From Blastomyces gilchristii SLH14081 (taxonomy: Eukaryota > Ascomycota > Eurotiomycetes > Onygenales > Ajellomycetaceae): a stretch of DNA of 64,000 nt. Shown piece after piece: positions 34,696 through 47,683 of this stretch. Location: positions 1,750,799-1,814,798 of the forward strand of contig NW_003101671.1 in NCBI RefSeq assembly GCF_000003855.2. The letters run 5' to 3'. Position numbers and translations under genes: made by a program. A model generated the notes under the pieces. That model saw only the letters and a program-made list of their open reading frames with translations. It did no database searches and was not told the origin of the DNA. Position 1 is the first letter of the stretch; every line of letters begins with the position of its first letter.

Positions 34696-36148
34696 TCAAG
34701 CGCCAGAATGTTGGAAGATCATAGCTTCGAATTTACTGAACAGCGAGACCGCTTCAGCATCATAATAGCCAGCGAGCTGGGTTGCGGAGAGTCCGCACGT
34801 TCCACGTTCGCGATCAATCCACTAGAAGGGAAGTGATGATCCAACGTTAGCATTGGAATAATTGTGTTATGGGATGGATTCGTTTGTTTGCATTCTAGGA
34901 TTTCCCCCCCCCCCCCCGAAAGCAAGACTTACCCAATAAGTATTATCAAGTCCATGCCAGTTAATTGCCCCCTTCAAACGCCTATTTGGTATGTCTTCTG
35001 TCGCCAGGACACCACCTAGCGAATGGTTCCAAGTTCTATTCCCTGGCACACCATTTGTCATAGCCACCTCAGTCCTGCTCGAGTGCATGTATTGGATGAG
35101 ATGACTATTGTCGTGGAGCTGGGGCTCAAAAAGGATCGAAAGTGTTGCAGACGATAGCAGTTTGCCATCGTCTTTTAGGACGGAGGTTAGGAGTTTGATG
35201 TACTCTGCTGCAGTGGACCAGAGTCCATGGCCGCCAAATTCATCAGCAGGTTTGAAAATCGGCTGGGTTTCTACCGGTGTAGGTATAAGTTCGCCTGTCG
35301 GAGCTCGGGCTGTTGACTCAGCCTTAGTCGCAGGAATATGACTGCTCTGGGAAGGTCTGAGTGTGGTGTGTTCCATTCCAAGTGGCTCGAATATATGCGC
35401 TCTGAAGTAGTTTTCTAATCTAATCCCTCCATGCAAGCGTTCGACAGCTTTTCCCGCCCAATCGATTCCTGCGCCATAGATCCACCCCTCTCCAGGTTCA
35501 AACAGCAACGGGTAGACAAGTTTTTCCTACTCAGTTAGTCTTTTCTTGATATCAATCGTCCCAGACGTATGTTTAACAGAGGATGATAGTCTTGGGAGTT
35601 CTGGAACTCAACTCACAACTGGAGCCAGCCCCGTTACTGGCTTTGTCTTCGTTGCCTCCCTCCACTTTACCAATGGTGGATGCCAGGAGTCATAGCCAAG
35701 CCCGGATGTATGGGAAAGGAGATGGCGATAAGTTATCTTCTTCTCTGCCTTCTTTATAAGAGGCTCTCGTGTCCCTTCATCGAAGCCGCACAAAATATCT
35801 GGATCCGCTAGTTCAGGAAGGATACGCCCGACATTTTCATCTAAACCGATGAGCCCCTTTTCAAAGCATTGCAAAAGCGCGATTGAAGTCACGAGCTTTG
35901 TGCATGATGCAAACCAAATTGGAGTATCGACAGTGAACGGTCCTTTATCGGTAAAGCCAAAACTTTCGGAGTACAAAGTGTCCCCTTTTTTGGTAGCGGT
36001 CAGTACTTGATCTTCCTATATTGAACGGTTATGGGAAAGTTGAGAGAAGCTCACCGTTTTTATCAGCTGCGACCAAAGCAACCCCAGGCAGAACACGATC
36101 CGGTCCGTTTGCAGTCAAACACCGGGCGATTCTGTTGAAAGCTTCCAT
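34696..36148 (-). CDS. Serine hydrolase/transesterase of the class C beta-lactamase-like (LovD-type) family
   Basis: Four exons on the minus strand: 36148-36055, 36011-35617, 35526-34933 and 34821-34696. Product is 402 residues, as expected for fungal LovD-like enzymes. The nucleophile motif S-x-x-K is seen as ASCTKL (Ser67, Lys70), and Tyr180 in WIYGAG matches the catalytic Tyr position of the family. These enzymes hydrolyse esters or lactams, or transfer acyl groups. The last exon (34821-34696) gives ...ERGTCGLSATQLAGYYDAEA and ends IFQHSGA. Intron 1 is only 43 nt and its acceptor is a non-C/T AAG. It is chosen because the upstream TAG gives a frame that stops, so this junction is the weakest part. 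No signal peptide is seen. An MFS transporter lies 1.6 kb away on the same strand, but no biosynthetic backbone gene is nearby. Confidence 0.87.
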
Positions 36149-37730
36149 ATTTAAACTAATCCTTGTCTAGTTTCCTGTTCAGAATTTTTTCCTCACTCAA
36201 CCTTCAAATCTCGAGTCGAAAATTTATAAATCAAATCAAATCAAAATATAAACGATAAAGTAAAAAAGAAGACAAGGAATCTGAAGGGGTTAATATCTGG
36301 AACGGAATTGGTCTTAAATATATGTATTTCCAATGCTGCAGTGGGATCGCGCGAAGGATGAGCCTATTTGGTATGCTTAGAAATAGAACCGTTCAGCCCC
36401 CACCACGACGCCGGAATCTTTTATTTATGAGCATCTACCAACGATTGGGAATCCAGAAATCAAGACATCCCGCAGGGCGTGCGTGGTGAGATTCGGACGC
36501 TCCCTGCTGGCCGGCGAGTTTGCATACCAGTGTGGATGGTGCTTACTGCAAACTCGCCGATGTTGATGTCGGAATGAATTTTTCGCAGCCACACATCGAC
36601 GACTCAGTTTTAAATGCGAAATAGTTTAAATCGCGGGGTGTCCATGACTAGTGTCATGAGAAAGATGACATCGCAAAGAGTGAGACGACCAGTATAACTA
36701 ACTTAGCCGCAAATGCCCAAAGATAACTATCAGGAGTTTCGCAGACAAGGCCAATTGTCCGTGAGCTAGAACTGTATCCAGCCCGGTTCAGTTTATGTGC
36801 AAATTTCCCCTGGGCGGTCTATGGAGTGAGGTTCGCAAAACGGGATCCTAGAACAGGGGAGCCGATTCTCCTGGAGGCTGTTGGCTCTCTGTGCTAGTAT
36901 GCCGTAGTTGAGGGCGTGTATTCCTTGTGATCCAATGAATGCTCTGCTCCCTGTGAATACGCGGGTCTGAAATTCCCTTCTGATGACACAGATATGGGTC
37001 TGGCATTTGGTCACCAAAGAATATTGGGGCGAGGATGCGGGGCTCCATTGAAACCCATGGAGGGGAAGAAGATGCAACAATGTTAAAAAACGGTTCGTGA
37101 AGTAATGAAACACAAGGCTTCTCATATCAATCCCACGTTGGTCATAACGATAGGGCAGGAAACCCCCCTTGGATTGAGAAAGGTAACCTGAGGTTTTGGC
37201 CCTCCAACCTCATTGCGTCTAGTGTCATGAATTGTTGGTGGCTGGAACCTGGTGAGTCTCATAGATATGTCCGAGCTGATGTATTTTCATGGCAGATTCG
37301 GTCGCTCCGTCCCACTGCGCCAATTTAGTCTCAGAGTTTATTTCAATCCCAGACAATTCAAACAAAACAAGGTATGTTAGCTTCCTGTGGTGGTGGCCCG
37401 CTGGTGGGATAATAAATAAAGCCTGCGAGATCATCGTGTGTAAGTCTTGCTGAAAAATATACGTGAGATGATTAAAACTAGATAACACTAAATAAATAAC
37501 CAGAAATCTTGAACATCAAACCAAATTTTTTTCCGTTCCCATTGTGCAAGCAAGAATTCCAACTTGAGAAAAAGGTGGGTTTGGACAAGGATGCCCTTCC
37601 TTCGTTGACGCGGCTCCCACTAATAAACATGTCATTTTTGCTTAAATTCAAATTCCCGGGATTAAAGTCAAATCGAAGCATAAGTGCTGACCTTCACCGA
37701 ATACCCTTATTATTATCATGCCTTTCATCC
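36149..37730. other. Intergenic region
   Basis: No supportable gene. Two minus-strand frames (36793-37125 and 37225-37488) have neither recognisable domains nor clear splice partners. Promoter of the serine hydrolase gene at the left, 3' end of the MFS gene at the right. Confidence 0.5.
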
Positions 37731-39822
37731 TTAGGATTCATATGCCTCAGCTCCCCCGGACAGATCGCGGACTTTCATTTTCCCTTTCTGCGACGCGATG
37801 GTGCCTCCGCAGAACAGTGCCATCGGGATCGCGGAGGCGAAGCAGATCAAACCAAGCGCCAAGTTCATGCCCGCCCACCCGACGCTGGTGATGACAAAGC
37901 CCCCAATTATCGGACCAAGAAGCTGCCCAGCAGCAAAAGCCATATTATATAGTGCATAGCCCTGGCCCATGGCACTGGGCCCTGAAAACAAGACGGGATC
38001 TCTTTCCTCTAGCTCATCGACCGCGTGCGAAATTTCTGTCATCGTGATTACCTGAACGACCGTAATTGCGAGACCAACGAGGACGAGCAATGCGCCGAGA
38101 AGTACCTGTTGTCCCGTTGTGTTGTGCTGCACGAGCCGGAGAAGGATGAGTGGGCCACCTGCAAGAGTGAAGCCAGACGTCCCGAATATGCGCGATCCCC
38201 AACGGTCCGCACCCTTCCCGATAACGACGCCAAAAAGGCAAGGAAGGGAGAAAATGAGAAATAGAATTCCGGTCCCGCTTGGAGTCCAGTTGAATTTATC
38301 CATCACGAATAAGGGAAGTGTCTATATATGGCCAGATATCTTTAGCCAAAAAAAAAAAGCATCATGACTTGGGTATTATATTCTACTTCAACTGAGGGTA
38401 CTCAACAGAGGGTAGATGTCGCAAAACTTACCGTTTCGAATGCGGTCCATACAATTGACTGAATCACAGTTGCAAACAAATTAACCAATATCCGGGAATC
38501 CTTGAGCAGGTGGTATATTATGAGTGTTTTCGTGGTATTAGGCTGCGAATTGCCGTTGGTTGCTCGTTGGATGAGTGGGGATTGTTCGTCAATGGTATCT
38601 TCTGAATCAGAACCTAGAGATTGAGTTCGACTCGACGAGCCCGGCGGGGATGGGTGATCGCATGTCTCTGTGTGATTTCTAGCTCCTAACCTTTCCCGCA
38701 ACAACCTGCTTGCAACTATAGTCCTCCAGATTTAGCCTCCGATATTGTACACGGGTGATTTTGTACGCGGGTGATTATGTAGAGGCTAAGCATACCCTTT
38801 TTCTCGATCATAAGAAGCCGCAGCACGATATCGATGCATAATAACGCTATCGGTACCGCAAATGCTGCATAATAGCCTGCCTTGGTAAACCTACCGCAAG
38901 ACTTTGGTTAGATGGGTTTTCCGCTAGGGGCCAAGAGGGGACAAGGACAAAGCGAAGATAGGATTAAGGCACATACATAACCCCTCCTACAATCGGCCCG
39001 AACAGCACGCCCCAAGTCAATGCGAGAGAGACATATCCCATTGCTTGCCCAATTCTTTCCTTGGGGACGCTATCAACGGCCAACGCCATGCCGACCGCAC
39101 CAACTGCACCACCCGAAAGCCCCTGCATAGCTCTTGCAACTATGAACAAACCTAGAGACCGTCCGACGAGGAATAGCGAGGTAGCCAATATCATGGCAAC
39201 CAATCCAATAACGAATGGTAGTTGCCGACTCCTACTACGATCCGCGAAGTAGCCGAAGAGCGCTGATCAAAAGACAGAGAGCATCAGACTGTTAGCATAT
39301 TTGTAAACTTCCAATTTATGCTACAGTCAATCATAGTCAGTTGCAAATGAAGTTATCATCCACTCACGAGATCCGACGAGGAACGTTGCGCCATATGTTG
39401 CTAAAAGAATCGAGACCCATTTCTGCACTGTAGGTCATTGTCTGTTAGCAAGATATTTCCACTTGGGTCTTGACGAGCGTAAAATCACAATTTTGGCTCG
39501 ATTTCTACCAACCTTCTTCATGCGGAACACCTGCGCGGTCTGTAAGTGCCAGCGGCACAATTGGGACAATCTGGGGTAGCAGAGTCAGGAGTGCCGTCCG
39601 TTATGGAGAGAGAATAAAATACTGGAATACTAACCACTCCATATACAAGAGTATCCTGTCCATCTGCGTTAGTCACACAGTTTCCGTACATCAAAAAAAG
39701 GCTATTGAGGATTAGGGGTGCGGAAAACTTACAGTGAATAATGCCGCAGAGACAACGAGCAAAATAAACCCTTCCGAAGATCGAAACGAAAGGCCCCAGG
39801 GCAATTTACTTCCGTGTGCCAT
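37731..39822 (-). CDS. MFS transporter (12-TM, DHA1-like)
   Basis: Eight exons: 39822-39733, 39655-39635, 39570-39513, 39427-39368, 39262-38977, 38890-38796, 38715-38432 and 38321-37731. Product is 494 residues. Reassembly gives the N-terminal helix ILLVVSAALFT, then DTLVYGVIVPIVPLALTDRA, typical of TM1 and its loop in drug:H+ antiporters. Motif A follows between TM2 and TM3 as GYFADRSRSRQ, and then GPIVGG in TM5. A long hydrophilic central loop rich in Ser/Asp (RTQSLGSDSEDTIDEQSPL) separates the two six-helix halves. GPIIGGFV lies in the C-terminal half. The protein should sit in the plasma or vacuolar membrane and export or sequester small molecules. The substrate is unknown; vesicular amine transporter-like members share this pattern. 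Exon 2 is only 21 nt. Confidence 0.92.
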
Positions 39823-41714
39823 GATCGTCCTCCGTACCGGCCAATTCCTGTATAGCTAGCTACCTGGGTCCTGGTGTACGCTGGTGATAGAAGTTTATCG
39901 AAGGAATGACAGCATTAAGAACTAAACAGCTTCACTTAAAAAGGCATAACGATATCAATCTAACATATCAAAGAATTTCTCACACTCTCATAACTCGATG
40001 GGGTAGACTGAAATGTCAAGATGTCTGAGGCGAGAACTGTTTATCAAGAAAGAAAAAGAGAATGAATTCGCAAACGGACGGATTTCACCCCGCTCTGCCT
40101 TGCTCCCTTTCTTGTGTAGCTGCACTCCCAATCTGGTTACGTATCTCACACATTGAGCTTCAGCTTGTGTGGCGCTGGAATCCTGTCATGAAGAATGATT
40201 TTCATTGGAGCATTGCCCTCAGCGAGGCCGAGGATGTTGCTTATAACGGGAGCAACATTGAGCGGCATCTTTCCTACGCTGCGTACGGAGTAGATCTATT
40301 GCAGAGCGAACTAAAGTACTCCGTACAGCTGCGTATATACGCTATATACAAAGATCGATCGGCCACAGTCCGATTTGCAGTCCACCAATGGTGTGCACCA
40401 ACACGACCAGGGCCACCGCGGTCGTCCACTAAAACACCAATAGTGAGCTAGGCTCGAAATATCGCTGCATGCTACTCAATTTTGGTTCTTCTTTAGCTCT
40501 GCAGGCATGAAAAAAGCAATATTGGCTGGAAATGTACGCAGTATGTACTCAGCGGGTAAACCAGCCAATTATTTTCTCGCTTCACAAGAGAAGTTTTGTG
40601 AAACAAGAATCGGCAGGCAAAGATCCGTAGTTAACTTAGGCCCGGATGAAATTCTCGAGCTCGAGTAGAGGAAGGCTTATCAGATTCTCGTGTTGTGGCG
40701 TCGCAAAAATGATTCAATCCCTGGCTGAGCGTCTGTTATTAAAATGTTACACAGTTTGGGAGCTGAACTCGAACAAGAATATCCAGATATTATTTTTTTG
40801 CCATCCATGCCCGCCAATTACGACAGCCTGAGCATTTAGTACTGGTTGCTGATGGCATGAAGATTGTATGAAGATTGTGTGAAGAATGTGTCAGGACTGG
40901 ATCTGTCTGTATTGTTGGAATTTCTCGTCCTATATACTTCTCGGCTGCAGAAGGCAAACAGAATGCAGCATACAAGTAGCTGCAGATATCCGCGAGAGAG
41001 ATGTGTTGTATGTACTTGATGATGGAGATTTCGAGTATTTTCGCTTCATACTTTTCATTTAGGAGGCTGAACGAAAGATTATGAACTTCTTGAGCATTCA
41101 TGGGGCTTTTCCCGTGATATTTGACAACCAAAGTCCCTACTTGTTTTCAATCGACAAACGCAAAAGTTGCGGGTTACAAGATACAAGTTGCTATGTTGAA
41201 ATCTTGAAATTTATTTTTAGAGGGGGAATCTTATTAATGACCCTCCAGGATTTCCTTGGAGCCCCGGGGGGGTTTAGAAGGAAACGTGGCTCCGAGAATA
41301 TAGAATAGCGTTGATGCTTTCTAGAACGTCTGAGTTGCCCTTGTTGAAAACCATCAACTGACACAAATAAGAAGGGGACAAAATAAACAACACAAGTCAA
41401 AAACACCAACGAAAAATAGAATAAGTTAAAAAGAGTATTATTTACCCGACGCGCAAAAATATGAACCAAACTGAAGGAAGTGAAAAGAAAAAAGAAAACA
41501 GTAACCCCATATTATGCGAATTTGACAAGTTTTGCCGTTGAAGGACAAGTGCTTTTAATATTTCCTGGGTCCCGGGTCTAAATGATGGACTAATAGTAGC
41601 CCTGCGATTTATTCATAACATCGTAGCCTCATGTTGAAATGTCTATGTGTCATGCATGCACACCCCAGCATATTGCGCAGTTGTATATGCACCGAAAAAT
41701 AAAAGAGAATAGAT
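39823..41714. other. Intergenic region
   Basis: Promoter of the MFS gene and 3' side of the SAHH gene, with no supportable gene between. Contains TACGGAGTA at 40284-40292 and TACTCCGTA at 40317-40325, an inverted pair 24 bp apart. Confidence 0.5.
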
Positions 41715-43415
<1,701 letters not shown>

Positions 43416-44049
43416 GATGGCTGTGTTTGGGTTTGGTAACGGAAGGGGAAGCGGGGTAGTTTTCTGTAAGCGATCAGTCAGTTGGGGAAGCTTGAAACCC
43501 AATTGAAGAATTTATATATGTAGCCAAGTTAGAGGTAGGTAGTAACGAGAGTGGGAGACGTACCTGAGGAGATAATAAACTAAGGATATGGAAGAAAGAG
43601 GAGGTATATCGAGAAAGGAGACGTTAGGGATGAGGTTGTTGAGGTTGATGCCATTTTTTTTACCTGAATTATCCCGCTTTGCTGCCAAGCATTCGGGCCG
43701 TCGATGTTCCGGGCTAGACCACGTGTGTTTGTTGAGCATTCGGTTTTCAACGCAATTTCATTACAGAACTGCAAATATCTACGAGGGAATGCTATATTTC
43801 CCCCCGTATCTCTCCCTTATGCGCCATGAAAATGTCAAGTTATGGTCTGTTCTCCTGGATTCATTGGGAAACAAGGTATGAGCCGCCTAAGATGGTGAAT
43901 ATATTAACTAAACCGAAAATGCCCTCCCGGAAAAGAGAATTATAGGGAAGAAAAAAAAAAAAAAAAAAAAAAGTATTAGAGCTGAAATTGGAAGGAAACA
44001 CTAGCACCGTGAAGGCATTACAACATCCCTCATTTACTTCAGACTAATA
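43416..44049. promoter_or_regulatory. Upstream region of the SAHH gene
   Basis: 634 bp between the SAHH start and the stop of the next minus-strand gene. It must contain the SAHH promoter and 5' UTR and the 3' end of the UPF0261 gene. A poly(A) run of about 22 nt lies at 43951-43972. Confidence 0.5.
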
Positions 44050-45330
44050 TTAGGATTGCGCCCGAATCAGTGAGACCAAGGACTCAGCTAGCAACACAGC
44101 AAATTCTCCATTGTTGATGTCTCTTTCATTCTTTAACACTTTGATACCGCTTGATTCTAGCCCGGACTCCAACGCGTCCAAAAGAGCTTTATCAGCGCTG
44201 GGATCATCGAACGGACCGTGAGGGGTCGACAGGAGGCTAAGGCCCCCAGTGGGCAGAATGACCTCGACGAGTTTTGGATTGACAACGTGGTTGCGAAGTT
44301 GTGTCGCAATAAATTCTCCAATCTGAGCGCATTCGGTTTCGCTAGTCCTGGCTAAGGTGACTGTAGGGTTGTGCTCGTGGAGTTTGCGAGTAGCGAACTT
44401 TTCGGGAACTGTGTTTCTCGGCCCAAAATTGATGACATCGCAGGCGCCTACGCTGACCACCTGCGGGATTCCAGCCTCGGCGGCTGCGCGCAGACGGTCA
44501 CGGCCAGCGGAAAGAATGCCGCCAAATAACTCGTCTGCGATTTCCGTCGTAGTCGCATCGACAACGGCATCGATTTTCCCTTCTCGAATGAGCCGCTCCA
44601 TGGCCCTGCCACCGGCGCCTGTAGCATGGAAGACATAGACCTCGTAGTTATATTTACTCTCCAGGTGAAGCCGGATTAGGTCGACGCATGGAGTTGTAAC
44701 TCCGAACATTGTCACGCCAATCCGTTTCGTGCTAGCTGCAACCGGTTTGTCTATGTACGCCCTGTGGGATGTGACCATGCCGTCGATGGCTCCGGCAGCA
44801 TTTGCAAGTATATGGTTCAATATCGAGTTGGTGCCTGCTATATCAACGACGCTATACATCATCGTGATATCCGTCTCCTCTATGAAAGGCTTCACATCTC
44901 CGCTCGCCATCGTTGAAACTATCAACTTGGGGAACCCAACTGGTAACGCATTTCGCATCGCACCAGATGCAAGAGAAGTTCCGCAAGAACCGCCAATTGA
45001 GACGGCTCCGTGAATCGTCCCGCGAGAATACAGGCCTTGGATATAGGAGCTGGCACATTTTATCATGTACTTGATATACTCCGTTCTGGAGAGCGGTAGA
45101 ATGTCTGTCCCTCTACCTCCCTGTGAAGATGGTGTGGCAGCATTAATAAGGTCGGTATTCTTCACATCGATTGATTCATGCTGACACGGGTTTCGTCCCA
45201 CGTCAATCAGTAATGTTTTGCACTGATTGCGTTCCAATATCCGATCACGAAGGAATAGCAGTTCATCAAGCTTCGAATCGCAGGTCCCAATTATGGCGAT
45301 AGTACTAGCAAGGGGCTGGCGGTCTGCCAT
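44050..45330 (-). CDS. UPF0261 / Tm-1-like ATP-binding domain protein
   Basis: Intronless frame of 426 residues from the ATG at 45330 (MADRQPLASTIAIIGTCDSK). The frame is open further upstream but only from a GTG, and that extension lacks conserved character. The protein spans the whole UPF0261 family, with GTCDSKLDEL, LIDVGR, SIGGSCGTSLASGAM, PVGFPKLIVSTMASGD, HATGAGGRAMERLI and DATTTEIADELFGG. This is the family of the N-terminal half of tomato Tm-1, which binds and inhibits tobamovirus replication proteins. Fungal and bacterial members have no established reaction. The start lies 697 bp from the divergent TIM-barrel gene at 46028, whose product matches the other half of Tm-1. The pair probably works together. 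Confidence 0.92.
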   Translation of the reverse strand: MADRQPLASTIAIIGTCDSKLDELLFLRDRILERNQCKTLLIDVGRNPCQHESIDVKNTDLINAATPSSQGGRGTDILPLSRTEYIKYMIKCASSYIQGLYSRGTIHGAVSIGGSCGTSLASGAMRNALPVGFPKLIVSTMASGDVKPFIEETDITMMYSVVDIAGTNSILNHILANAAGAIDGMVTSHRAYIDKPVAASTKRIGVTMFGVTTPCVDLIRLHLESKYNYEVYVFHATGAGGRAMERLIREGKIDAVVDATTTEIADELFGGILSAGRDRLRAAAEAGIPQVVSVGACDVINFGPRNTVPEKFATRKLHEHNPTVTLARTSETECAQIGEFIATQLRNHVVNPKLVEVILPTGGLSLLSTPHGPFDDPSADKALLDALESGLESSGIKVLKNERDINNGEFAVLLAESLVSLIRAQS

Positions 45331-46027
45331 TTTCACGGATGTGCACCTCGCGAGATAAGATAGGCTGGCGCTCCTCAGGATGCAGTTGGGCGTCCAGGAG
45401 TAGCAGGGGGTTTGAAATTTTAATGGAAGAATTCGAAAGGTGCCCAATTTATAATTTAAGCAGTAGGCCACTAGACCTCTCCTTTCATTAAATCTGGAAT
45501 TATCGTCAGCGAGTGTTGCACGGCATCCGTTTGCTGTATATGTATACTTACCACGAACTGCCCTACTCCATATAGGAAAGCATCATACGCCGTGCAGACA
45601 AAGCAAGCATAGATAGATACAAGTAAATCTGTCTTACCCACGTAAAGGTGTTCTTCCGAAATATAAACGCTGTTGTTGCACAGTTTGTACTATGCTTCAA
45701 CCCGCAGAGCGACGCGAGTTACAAAGTTCGTCGTCGATGGAAAATGACTTGAGTGACTTGACTTGCGGGGTTGAGGGGAAGAAATCTGCTTAATAATAAT
45801 TGTGCAACATGATTGTATGTATGTTGGTTGAGCATAAAGCTCTATTCTCCATGGCACTTGCAATTATCCGCTGCAGTCTCCCTGGAAAACATCTCATCAA
45901 TCTATTGTCAGCCGTTCTGTGTCCGTTTGTTCGCTAATCAACTAGACAGCGGTCTCTGTTTGCGTTGAGATTTCACGGCCCCGCCTTAGCATTATTTAGA
46001 AGATCCTGTCGCAGCAGCTAGCTAGCT
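45331..46027. promoter_or_regulatory. Divergent promoter between the two Tm-1-like half genes
   Basis: 697 bp between divergent starts. Near the TIM-barrel start it has the palindromic repeat GCAGCTAGCTAGC (46012-46026). No core element is firmly identified. Confidence 0.55.
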
Positions 46028-47031
46028 ATGCCTCGCCCAACAACACGAGCGGAGGTCCTTCAAAGACTCAGGGATACAATTTCTAGGGATGAAATAATTG
46101 TTGGCGCTGGAGCCGGTGAGTACTATGTCTGTGTCTATCTTACTTGTAAACAGCGAGTGTTGGTATGTACAGTACATATACCCCTTCCAACATGTCTAAT
46201 GAACTTTCAGGCATTGGGCTCTCCGCCAAAAGTGTTGAAAAAGGAGGCTGTGATCTTATCCTCGTGTACAATTCCGGGCGTTTTCGCATGGCCGGGCGTG
46301 GCTCATTAGCTGGACTCATGCCATACGGAGATGCGAATCAGATTGTTGTCGAAATGGTGAGTCGTAATAGAAACTATATCCCAACAAACAAATGGGAGAC
46401 AGCTGGTGATATTGAATGAATCCAGGCAGATGAAGTCCTCCCAGTTGTGGAACATACCCCCGTGCTAGCTGGCGTGTGCGGCACAGACCCGTTTAGGTCC
46501 ATGCCACAGTTCCTTGCCCGGCTTAAAGAGATCGGATTCTGCGGGGTTCAAAACTTCCCGACTGTCGGACTCATCGATGGCAAATTCCGTCAAAATCTTG
46601 AGGAGACCGGTATGGGCTACGACAAGGAAGTCGAGATGATCAAATTGGCCCATGAGCTCGATTTGGTTACCACTCCTTATGTGTTTACCCCAGAAGATGG
46701 AGAAAAGATGGCACGAGCAGGTGCAGATGTTATTGTATGCCATGTCGGGCTGACTACTTCTGGAGCCATCGGGGCGACCACCGCACTATCCTTAGATGAA
46801 TCTATGAATATCATCCAGAAGATTCGTGATGCTACTATTAAAGTTAACCCGGACATTATTGTGCTCTGCCATGGCGGTCCAATTGCTGAACCGCAAGACG
46901 CCAAATACGTTCTGACGCGCACCAAGGGTGTTCACGGTTTCTACGGTGCAAGCAGCATGGAACGTTTACCCGTTGAGATTGCGATTAGGCAGAATGCAGA
47001 GTCATTCAAGAAATTGAAAATAAACAGATAA
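46028..47031 (+). CDS. TIM-barrel (PEP hydrolase-like) protein, Tm-1 C-terminal half homologue
   Basis: Three exons, 46028-46115, 46211-46356 and 46426-47031. Product is 279 residues, the size of one TIM-barrel domain of the family annotated as phosphoenolpyruvate hydrolase-like or TIM-barrel signal transduction protein. Conserved blocks seen are [40 protein letters not shown] [68 protein letters not shown] and [15 protein letters not shown]. The second junction restores [18 protein letters not shown]. In plants and several bacteria this domain is fused to, or neighbours, a UPF0261 domain. Here the UPF0261 gene is its divergent neighbour. The reaction catalysed in fungi is not known. Confidence 0.92.
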
Positions 47032-47683
47032 TTAGGACGCGGCCAGAACAAGGGAAATCGTGAAAAGCAACTGATATTTGTGTGGTTATTTATTTCGTTT
47101 GAGCTCGTAAAAAGCCCGGGCCATTCTGTTTGCATTGGGGTTTAAAACTCAACCTTCTTCTGGGTTTTTCGACTTCGTTTTTTCCTGTAAATGGGCATGA
47201 ATCAATACCATTTTTAACCCGAAAACGGTGAACCCTGCTCACTTTCAATGTTTATTGCTAGGTTTCTTTTCCGCTCTATTCATGAATGTGCGAAGCGTTG
47301 TACAGTGTTTCTGGGCCAAAGAAAAGGGACGCTCATCCTGGCTAGTTTGATAACTATGCTACGCTGAACGGCCAAGCTGTCAACGGCAGGGCGTTGCAAG
47401 GGTACTAGATTTAGTACGGAATCCAGGCATCTGAGAAGTTAAGCTGACTCGCGACGATGAAACCTTGACCCGTTCTCCGGGATGGTATCAAAATTGACAC
47501 GGTCATCTCTGGTTTTCTACGACCTCATTACCCCTCCAACAATAATACGGTGTACTCATCTGTGGACAGCCAAATCACTTTCTATCTCCAGCAACCAGCC
47601 ATTTTTTATTTTATTTTTTGTTGGTATATACCTCAAAGATCCAACAAAGGAGGACCCATTATAACTACCTTTTGGTTTCTACC
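47032..47683. other. Intergenic region
   Basis: 652 bp between two same-strand genes. Nothing recognisable except AT-rich sequence just before the next start. Confidence 0.5.

Noticed and set aside
36793..37488. Two minus-strand frames as a possible gene
   Set aside because: No recognisable domain, no convincing start or splice partner, and no codon or motif support.
34696..39822. Secondary-metabolite gene cluster (LovD-like enzyme plus MFS transporter)
   Set aside because: No polyketide synthase, NRPS, terpene synthase or pathway regulator lies nearby. Two co-oriented genes 1.6 kb apart are not enough.
45331..45471. 47-residue N-terminal extension of the UPF0261 protein
   Set aside because: The frame is open but begins with GTG, and the conserved domain begins right after the ATG at 45330.
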